The notes beneath the pieces were generated by a model that made no database searches, had not been told where the DNA came from, and saw nothing but the letters and a program-made list of their open reading frames with translations. A program made the translations under genes and the position numbers. From Isoetes taiwanensis (taxonomy: Eukaryota > Streptophyta > Lycopodiopsida > Isoetales > Isoetaceae): DNA of 64,000 nucleotides. Positions 56,149-64,000 of this stretch are shown one piece after another (the stretch's first letter is position 1; every line of letters begins with the position of its first letter). The stretch is taken from positions 15,033,329 to 15,097,328 of the forward strand of contig JAJEKV010000010.1 in assembly GCA_021234155.1 (NCBI GenBank), written 5' to 3'.

Positions 56149-56625
56149 GTGCAGACTTCAAATTTTAGCAGTGAGACAACATACGAATGCAGTTCCTACA
56201 AAAAAAAGGACGTTTGTCCAGAAATTTTTAAGGAAATTGTCGAGAAGATGCGTGGTAAATTAGAATGCTCCTCTTCATTTGAAGATGTTATTGTGCCGTT
56301 GGCTATCGACAGCTGTTTGGTTCCGCTTTTGGTTCCATTTCGTTGCAGATGCATAGCAATACGTTGCAGTGCAACCACGTCAAGTAAGATTATTCCTGGC
56401 ACGTCATTTGCTATCTTGAGCTTCTTTGAAAAGTCTCTTCCTTATTTTGTTGTTGAAATGCAGAGGATGCTCTTTTCATTAAGTCCCGCGAGATATGGAG
56501 CATGTAGAGCAGTCTGTTCCCCATCTATCACATATGAGATGATCAATGCAGCAGATTACATACAAAATAGCAAATTAAATCAAACTTCTGACATTTGTCC
56601 CACTTATAAGCCACAGTTTGAATAG
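56149..56625 (+). CDS. Unrecognised 158-codon ORF
   Basis: Open from a GTG at 56149; the first in-frame ATG is later, at about 56248. The translation has a hydrophobic, cysteine-rich middle (VPLAIDSCLVPLLVPFRCRC) and no known motif. It runs toward the 3' end of the uS15 gene on the opposite strand (about 160 bp away). It could be a small gene, an exon or chance. I cannot assign a function. Confidence 0.2.
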   Translation: MQTSNFSSETTYECSSYKKKDVCPEIFKEIVEKMRGKLECSSSFEDVIVPLAIDSCLVPLLVPFRCRCIAIRCSATTSSKIIPGTSFAILSFFEKSLPYFVVEMQRMLFSLSPARYGACRAVCSPSITYEMINAADYIQNSKLNQTSDICPTYKPQFE

Positions 56626-56788
56626 ACTCATACATAGATAAAGCATCATGATCATGAGACCTTCTGTTATTCAATAAAGCTACACAAGAACGAGAATACA
56701 TTGTTCACTAATCCTCATTTTGGGCACAGAAAGTGGCCCTTCCTCACCTGTTCGTTCCTTTGGTCAAACTGGATGCCAAAATTCTTTT

Positions 56789-59013
56789 TCACGTGTGGTT
56801 TGCATCAAGCTTGTCTCTCAGCCCTAATTTGGTTATGAGGTAACAATAGGAATCCCAATCCTTCCGACGCAAATAAATAAGCAGGCGACGTCTTTTATCA
56901 ATCATCCCTTGCAATCCCTTCCGTGTATGTTTATCCTGCAAGTACGCAAATAGGTGAGAGAAAATGGTACTATCCAACCATGAATTCACAAAAAGATTGC
57001 TCAACAGCCGGCCTCGGGAGCTTAGGGAGAAATATTATACCTTCTTGTGGTGTGTCAGATGAGCAGCTACATATTTGATTTTCTGCGTAAGCAATGCAAC
57101 TGCAAAAAAATAGGCAGCCAAATACTATTAGCTTCTCAAAATTGTCAAGAAATGAGGAGAGGTTTTTCGAAAATGAAGCTGTCTACATTGAAATAAAAAA
57201 TCAAATGGTAAGAAGATACCACCTTAATGCCGTAATTCGATAATTTATAACAGCACCCGATAAAAGAAATGGTACAATTCAGCAAAGATTTTTGTAGTTC
57301 TGTTGCTTTTTATGCACAAATTGTTGTTTTTCTTCAAGACAGAAAATTTAGAAATCACTAATTGATATGACAAATAAACTTACTTTGAACTGGACTAGAC
57401 CCACAGTCCGAATCATGGATTTTGAATGCTTCTCTAACCTCTTGGAGTTCCAGTTTATGCCGCTCAGCAGCAGACATATTCTCTGGAGAAAAAAACTGAA
57501 TAATTGGAAAGATAAATTTTGTTAGAATATACTTGCAAGAGATGCATTTACACATATAAGGTGTTTCAAAGGCTTGAAAATGACATTATTAATCTTAATT
57601 CCAGATTAAACATCATCAAGATTGATAAAACAATGCAAAGAACCAAGTTGCCAAATAAAAGAAGTATAACTATATGATTAGTTCAAGTCGTGGTCACTCA
57701 ATTGCCATCATTCAGACTGCTATCTCCGTTGCATTGGAAGATGCAACCTGTACTACTACGCGAGAGACACAAGGCACGTTATGTTTTAACAACTGGCTGA
57801 ACACATAAAAAAAAAAGATTTTCAAGACATACTATTTAACGTCAAAACAGTAGCATGGCAAGACAATTTACCTTGTTAGCATTAGTGGGATAATTCAATC
57901 CAGAATGAAATGTGATAAATAATATAGGCAAGATAATTCAATCCAGAATGGAATGTGATAAATAATATAGGCGACCGGAAATGAAACATGAATACAGTAA
58001 CAAATAAATATTGGAATAAAGCCTATTACGTAGTCTTCAGAAAAACTAATTCTAGAACTTCGAGGCTGACGAGGACATTTCTGCCTAGTTATGAACATAA
58101 CTGCCTTCATGAACACATAGCATAAACTGCCTTGATAAGCAATTGGGAATATGGAATAAATTACGCACATAAAATATCAAATACCTTTTTCAGAAGGTCT
58201 TCTTTTGGGGCAAGAGCAATAAATTTGTTTCCCATATTGCCCAATTTGTTCAAAACGTCTAGTTTGTGCACTGTATACATGTATAAAATTTATTTCATGA
58301 CCTAAATATAACTACAGAATGTGAAAACAATTCTTACATGAAACTTCTCGGGCACCAGAAGCTGCAGGACCTGCATTGCCCCTTCTCATAGGGTTCCTGG
58401 ACGACTTCTCATCTTGAGATAATTTATCTGTGGATGATGCTGCATCTGCAACAAGGTTCTTGAGCCTGCTCAGGTTCAACTTAAATGGCTTAGCAGGTTC
58501 GCTGGCAGCTGGCTCGTTTGCATCTTTGGCAGGAAAGAGCTTAGTTAAATCTAATTTGAACTTATCTGCTCCATTAGGGCTAGATCTCTTGGGTCCTCCC
58601 AATCCATCCAAGTTCAATTTGAACTGCGAATCCTTCTTGCCCAATGACTCTTCCAGCCCGGACAAGTTAAGTTTGAATTTTGTAGCGCCAGGCCTGGAAG
58701 AGTCCTTCTCTTCTGCTGCAACCTCCGGTTTAAATAATGATTCAGGCTGAGTGCTCTCAACAGACTCGCTTGACCCCATTTGTGCAGCACGCGATTCATC
58801 GTTCTTCAAATGCATAGTCTCTTCTGAACTAGCATCACCCCCGGATTGATCTGTCCCATTTTCAGTCGCAAAAAATCGTGAAGAGGATCTACGGCAAAAG
58901 TTTTTATATACTGATTCTGTTAACCCCGGCGCCCATCTTAGTTGGGATGCCTTCACCAGCTGCGACAGCCATAAGCGGGAGCCCATAAACCCTAAACCCC
59001 GGAACTGAGGCAA
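56789..59013 (-). CDS. Mitochondrial-type ribosomal protein uS15, five exons
   Basis: Small-subunit ribosomal protein S15, which binds the central domain of small-subunit rRNA. Exons on the minus strand: 59013-58338, 58270-58185, 57495-57384, 57099-57041, 56935-56789. All junctions are GT..AG and the phases agree, giving 359 residues and a TGA stop. The S15 domain is C-terminal: FKIHDSDCGSSPVQ, ALLTQKIKYVAAHLTHHKK, then DKHTRKGLQGM, RRRLLIYLRRKDWDSYCYLI and LGLRD. The first ~225 residues are an added N-terminal extension. It begins with an Arg-rich, acid-poor stretch ending RRSSSRFFAT (like a mitochondrial presequence). It then holds four FKLNL/FKLDL repeats (residues ~113, 131, 152, 177). 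Bacterial S15 is about 89 residues. Targeting and gene status are inferred; the splice model is read from sequence. Confidence 0.9.
57893..57972. repeat. ~41-bp tandem duplication in uS15 intron 2
   Basis: AATTCAATCCAGAATG-A/G-AATGTGATAAATAATATAGGC occurs twice in tandem with one change, within the intron. Confidence 0.85.
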
Positions 59014-59756
59014 AACGTTTCAGAGATTTGATTCACCCGTTATATTCGTTTAATTTAATTTTAGAAGAAATTTATGCTAACATTTCTTCTTTCTCGACTC
59101 TCTCATCTTAATATCTTTAGAATATTAGATAGATGAGTCAATAAAGAGGAATGCTCGCCATGGCCTTGATAAAGAAGAACATTTTGGAGGCCGGTCTCAC
59201 TTATTGATTTGAATTAAATTATCAATTGGGTAATATACATACATATGGACATTCAAAATTTATCCAGTTTCATCCATCTGGAAAGAAACTATTGACGTTA
59301 ATTAGATACTGCAAATTAATGTTCCTCAAAACCCCTACTTTTCTAAGCACACGCCATGAAATTGAAGAAGGAAGCAAGCATAGAATTTTCAGAGAATCAA
59401 AGTCCCTTTGAAGCAAAATGCCCAAGTCTAACTGAAGCGATTCCAATAAGACAACACAGAACTACTTTAGATTTGACAATTTGATGCGATTGAAGCAGAA
59501 CACTCATCCAAAACTTGCAAATCATGAATACCCAGAATTTTCTACCACAGATCAGAGCTTGTGACTAAGTACACGACCCCAAATAGCTTTGCCAAAATTT
59601 TGTATAGCAAATCATAGCATACAAGATTTCTGGCTATGGCTGTATCCTATGCCACAAACAGCTATCTTCGCGCGACACGTCAAATGCGGTTCAAGCAAAC
59701 CGATAAAAGTTCTTAAATTGTTTCTGTTGTGTTGCTATCCCGGACAATGCCGGCTT
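59014..59756. other. 5' flank of uS15 gene
   Basis: No coding sequence recognised. AT-rich; the promoter must lie here, but I cannot place a clear TATA box. Confidence 0.4.
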
Positions 59757-59980
59757 GTAGAATAGAATAGAATAAAATAGAATAGAATAGAATAGAATAG
59801 TTTTTTTAACGTCCACGGAGACCAATAGGTCATGGGACCCATACAATGGGCTAGTACAATCATTACTACTAGGATTAAAAAACCCCTGCCTCGAGAGGTT
59901 TTCAAGGGAAAAACCTTTGCAGTAATGATGATACTAGACAAGCAGAGATAATGACTACTGAGGGCTCAGTAATTGCAGAC
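59757..59980 (-). mobile_element. LINE 3' tail (minus), near-identical to 16.5-16.7 kb copy
   Basis: Reads (TAGAA)n, TTTTTTTAACGTCCACGGAG, the GGGACCCATACAATGGG block and CCTTTGCAGTAATGATGATA. It matches the reverse complement of 16490-16689 with only a few changes, and stops abruptly at 59980. It is 5'-truncated and lies about 0.75 kb upstream of the uS15 start. Confidence 0.88.
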
Positions 59981-61689
59981 AAGGCGTTGCCCTTAAGGAG
60001 TTGTTACTTTACGGTCAACGAGAAAAAATAATATGTATAAGTTGCACAGATTAGGAAAGGATGTGCAATTATTTAGTGAAGCATGTAACAATGCTGGAAA
60101 AGTGTAGGTGTTGCAACATTTGGACACGAATGATATTTGTTCAAGAAATGCAGTGAATGTGCCAATAGAAATGAATAAAGAAAAGCAATGAATTGTATGG
60201 AAGCATATACTCATGTAGAAATGTAGCATAGGTTTTATATCCATGCAAAGTCCAATGTAGCCCCCAATTCGTCTAAAGTTAAGATGGAATCATTCACATT
60301 TTCATGATCTTCGTATATGGAATTGAAGGTCATAAAAATGCACATAACTTTCTACTTTTCATACCTTGAATTGAATCGAATTGACAAACAAAAATGCTTA
60401 GTTACATGTTCCTATTCATTCACTGTTATATTTACATGCAATACAAGAACACATATGAAAACACAAGCAATTATAACTGAATAATGTTCAATTGCAATAG
60501 ATACGACGTAAACTATGCATGACATTAGGACGGAAGTATGCAAGCTCTGAAAGGTTATGGAACAAGCCAAATGCAATAGCATTATATTATACATACTTCA
60601 AATGTTGGATTCAATGTCCCTAATTACTGGGCATTTAAATTAAATTCTTATAGGAGAGTTGTCCTTCAACGCACTGGATGCCCATATTTGGATAAAACTA
60701 TTTAAGGTGGTATAGCATAATTGGACATCTCTTTGAAGCATATTCTCTTTGAAGCTTATTTTCGCTAGTGATTTAGTGTGCTCTAGGTCCATTTGTTCGC
60801 ATAGGAATTTTTTTAGTATGTACTGCTACCCAGAATATTTGAACTAAGGATTGCTTCTTGCGGAATGTGTGTCTGTTGCATTAAGCATTTGTCTTGAATT
60901 ACACTAAAGCCTTTGCAATTGTAAGGTGCTTTATCTTTTTTTGTGACTTGGCCATAGCATGGGTTTCATAGAACAACGCAGGGCTGATATACCACAGGAT
61001 ATCGTCTTAACCAGCGATTCCTTCCTATTGCTGTAACCTCCTCAGGTCAATACATGACCTACATTTATAATGAGTTAATGCTTTGCACTAGTAGTTAAGA
61101 GGCTTTGTTAGATTAGACATAACCATGTTCAATTCTCACTTTCGTTAATAGATGCCACTATTAAATATAACTAAAGTATTTTTTTGGTTATTGAAGTCAG
61201 CAATCCAAGAAGAGATATGGGATTGATTTTCTATCTCTTCATTTCTACGTTCCTTTCTCTTTCTATCTTTCCTCTTTTCCTTCTCCATCTCTATTATTTT
61301 CTCTCTGTGTTCCTCTCTTTCTATCTCCTCACTCGAACCTTAATATATAGCATAATGAGAGGGGTTTTTTTTTGTATTTTTGTACAATTTTTGCTATGGT
61401 TTTTAAATGATTTGATGGGTGTATTGCGCAAGGCATACTAATCAGTACTTCTAGAGTGCGCTTCGTATTTTATTTCTTCAAATCCATATCTTCAATGGTT
61501 TACCCCTTTATTATTTTAATTATTTCTATGATTTATTAAAATTTTACCCCCATTTGTTTTTATTTCTATGAGTTATTTAAAAGTGGTCTGCATGCAGGGC
61601 TCGAGCCCTGTTACTTTAGGGTTAGTTGAAGCCATTTAGGTTTTTCCTAGTTCTGCAGGCATAAGGCAAAGCCGCAACGATGTTGTCAA
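59981..61689. other. No recognisable gene
   Basis: AT-rich. A pyrimidine-rich stretch (TCTTTCTCT type) at 61215-61330 produces a hydrophobic but low-complexity frame. Confidence 0.4.
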
Positions 61690-62009
61690 AAATCCGGGCA
61701 TGCAGCAAGGTTTGGATCTATGGCTGCTTTGAGGCATCGTGGTATTCCTGTTATGGTGTCAGAAACAGGCTAGCCATCTTTGGGAACCGAAACTGATCTA
61801 ATCTGGAAAATGCTTCAAAGTACAACAATAATCTTTTGAAGCACTTTGAATCCATGACTGGAACTCCAGCCAGGCCTGAATCTTCTATCGATGCTTACAT
61901 CTTTGCTATGTTTAACGAGAACTTGAATACCGGAGCTCTGTCTGAAAGGAACTTTGGCTTGTTCCAACCTGATCAGCTTAAGGTTTATAGCATCAATGTT
62001 CAGTTTTAG
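61690..62009 (+). pseudogene. GH17 beta-1,3-glucanase C-terminal pseudogene
   Basis: The plus frame reads MAALRHRGIPVMVSETG, then a TAG where the family has Trp, then PSLG. After a frameshift it reads ENASKYNNNLLKHF, then GTPARPESSIDAYIFAMFNE and ERNFGLFQPD. These are the hallmark C-terminal segments of GH17 endo-1,3-beta-glucosidases. The ETG segment holds the nucleophile Glu. The stop, the frameshift and the missing N-terminal half make it dead. Intact family members cleave callose at the cell wall. Confidence 0.88.
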
Positions 62010-62154
62010 GGTTTCGTTGCAATTTGCTCTGTCTGTGCTAAAGCATGCGGAGAAATGCCCAACACACAACAGAACAAGCCAATCTGATTAGCAGCGATGT
62101 CTCCAATCCGTCATTTATTCATCCTCAGCATTATATGGAGTGCTTCTGGTTTAG

Positions 62155-62915
62155 GGATGGCCGCAACCCCTGCCATTTTTATGCCTGGCGACAAATAACA
62201 ACAGTCTGCCAAATTATAGAAAGCCAAATTTTAGATCTGGTCTCATTCTTCAGCCGTTTTCTCTAGTTCAATCCTTTAAGGAAGCGCCAGAATTTCATAA
62301 CGGTATCCAAAAAGGTTTCACGCTTGACGACGTTTGTGATCCTACTTCCGTCCATATTGCCATGACCTTAGATAAGACCTATCTCAGAGGTTCTATCGCT
62401 GTTGTTTTCTCTGTGCTAAAGCATGTTGTTTGCCCTCACAATGTAATCTTCCATTTTGTAGTTTCTAGTAATCAGAAGGATCTCAAACATATTGTTTGCA
62501 CTACTTTTCCTTACCTCAGATTCAAGGTCCACTTCTTCGACCCAGAAATAGTCCAGCACATAATTTCTTCCTCGGTTCGTGAAGACTTGGAGCAACCTCT
62601 CAACTATGCAAGGAATTATTTGGGAGGCATTATTGAGCCTTGCATTCAACAGGTAATCTATCTTGATTCAAACTTGGTGGTGCATGATATTGGAAAGCTA
62701 TGGGGAATCACTATGGGTTCTCATACAATCGGAGTGCCACAATATTGCCATGTAAATGTGATAAAATATTTCACAGACACTTTCTTGTCAAGCAAATCTC
62801 TATCAAGCATATTCAAAGGACGAAAACCCTGCTACTTCAACACGGGCGTAATGATGATGAATCTGGCAAGATGGAGGCAAGAAAAGTATACCAGAGCAGC
62901 AGAGAATTGGCTTAA
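62155..62915 (+). pseudogene. GATL-type GT8 glycosyltransferase pseudogene
   Basis: Open from about 62155 without an ATG until 62362. Family landmarks: FKEAPEFHNG, CDPTSVHIAMTLDKTYLRGS, HNVIFHFVVSS, the LNYARNYLGGIIEPCIQQVI segment, YLDSNLVVHD (normally YLDSDLV, so the metal-binding DxD is DxN here), KLWG, and CYFNTGVMMMNLARWR. Similarity ends near 62915 and the C-terminal part with LPPFLLVFAG and HGLGGDN is missing. The family (galacturonosyltransferase-like) makes xylan/pectin in the Golgi. No start, an altered DxD and truncation argue for a pseudogene. A GTAAGT follows at 62952. Confidence 0.85.
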
Positions 62916-62956
62916 TCACTGGGTTCGAATCCCAAGCTCTGGAACTAACAATGGTA

Positions 62957-64000
62957 AGTATTCGTTTCTATTACCTTGTTAGAGTAATATTTTATGGACA
63001 AGGTACCACTATAGTGCAGGAAAAAAACCTTGTGAACGAAACTGAGCATGAGCATATGAGCATGGCTGCCTTACCTGCAAATCCATAGCGCAGAGCAGAG
63101 CTGAGAGAGTCATGAATGTGAAATTGCAAGTGTAATCAATGACGGCATGTCCAATCGTCTTAAGGCAGTGAGGCTCACTTGAGCAGTGTCTTGCCAAGCA
63201 GAAGAGGTAGGAATTGAATGTGTTGAGTTGCCAACATCTTCATAGATGCCACACATCAGATTGTTATTGTATTGTTATTGGACAGGCCTTATTGTATTTT
63301 TATTGGACAGGCCTGATCGATGATGTTGTTGAAGTGAGTGAGACATGATCTTTGATGGCTACATCTACAGCAGTAACAAAAACTCAGACAGAGCATCATG
63401 GGCACTTGCATAGCTCTGCATAGTCCTGTTGTCATTAAATTTTGTCCAACTAAAAGCGGGCCAAGTTGGGCTTGCAACTCGTATGAAAAGCAAACAAGCA
63501 ATTAGCTTGCTGTTTATGCATTGATCAACTAATGCATTATTTTTTAAGATTCTCAAACAAGGGGAACAAGGGTAAGGATATTTTGGAATTTTGTAAAGCT
63601 TCTTAGCAATTGGGCTGAAAAAGCTCTATTTTATTTCTAGTTATGGGGAAGGCACATCTTGTTGTATTGCTTATTAGGTACACAGCTTAATCATACTAAT
63701 TTCTCATATTCAACATCCAATGTGCTTATATCGTTACCTCGGAACATAATCTTTTTCTTGCATTCACTACACAATTCCCAAGGCCCTTAAAGTTTACCTA
63801 TGTTTGCTTTTTGTTAGGGCCTGAAGGGCCCAAATTAATTTTTTTAACATAACAACCCACACATAACTACCATTAATATCAATTAATACAATTCATTGCA
63901 TCTAACACATTTAAATTAAAATCCCCCTGAAACCCCCTTTGGTTTGGGTGCATATTCACAGGGGGGTTACGTAGGGCAGAGAGAGCCCCTAAAAACTTAT
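62957..64000. other. No recognisable gene
   Basis: Contains a ~29-bp imperfect duplication (TTATTG...TTATTGGACAGGCCT, 63255-63312). Near the end is a loose C-tract/G-tract inverted pair (CCCCCTGAAACCCCC at about 63923 and CAGGGGGG at about 63959). No gene recognised. Confidence 0.4.

Noticed and set aside
61184-61441. Hydrophobic membrane-like ORF
   Set aside because: Comes from a pyrimidine-rich low-complexity stretch; no start context, no motif.

Overview
This window looks like nuclear DNA from a land plant. The evidence is one intact-looking spliced gene for a mitochondrial S15-type ribosomal protein, fragments of plant urease, acylamino-acid-releasing enzyme, GH17 beta-1,3-glucanase and a GATL/GT8 glycosyltransferase, and a dense population of plant-type transposable elements. 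I cannot name the species. No bacterial operons, tRNA genes or CRISPR arrays were seen.

Layout. 1-7.7 kb: a decayed, partly spliced locus of unknown function, with about 29 copies of a short palindrome (core GTATAAATTTATAC) in its non-coding spaces. 7.7-9.5 kb: tail of a minus-strand Ty3/gypsy chromovirus. 9.47-33.15 kb: a plus-strand Ty1/copia element (copia-1) split by a 19.5-kb minus-strand Helitron (13315-32826). The Helitron sits exactly between A and T inside the codons for the reverse transcriptase YVDD box. It contains two head-to-tail 6.6-7.3-kb units, each with its own Helitron 3' hairpin and CTAG end and each carrying a urease exon, plus a region with an acylamino-acid-releasing-enzyme fragment. 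33.15-37.47 kb: a minus-strand copia (copia-2), whose gag is broken by a minus-strand Ty3/gypsy element (37.47-43.44 kb). That gypsy element has an extra coiled-coil ORF after integrase and a small antisense ORF behind a TATA box. 43.44-46.26 kb: a plus-strand LINE interrupted by a 628-bp hAT-type hairpin element with an 8-bp target duplication. 47.4-49.8 kb: a 5.8S-ITS2-25S rDNA pseudogene split by a 1.3-kb Mutator-like element with an 11-bp target duplication and its own palindrome arrays. 50.87-51.55 kb: a tandem TRIM (three LTRs, two internal regions) in another LINE copy. 54.66-55.35 kb: an L1-type insertion with a perfect 15-bp target duplication. 56.79-59.01 kb: the ribosomal-protein gene. 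61.7-62.9 kb: back-to-back GH17 and GATL pseudogenes.

The only convincing functional host gene is the uS15 gene. The rest is mainly nested mobile DNA whose insertion order can be read: gypsy-1, then copia-1, then Helitron and copia-2, then gypsy-2 into copia-2; a LINE tail is in only one of the two Helitron units and so postdates their duplication. The least explained structures are the two different palindrome arrays (2.5-7.1 kb and 47.7-49.0 kb), the tandem Helitrons, and the antisense mini-gene inside gypsy-2.
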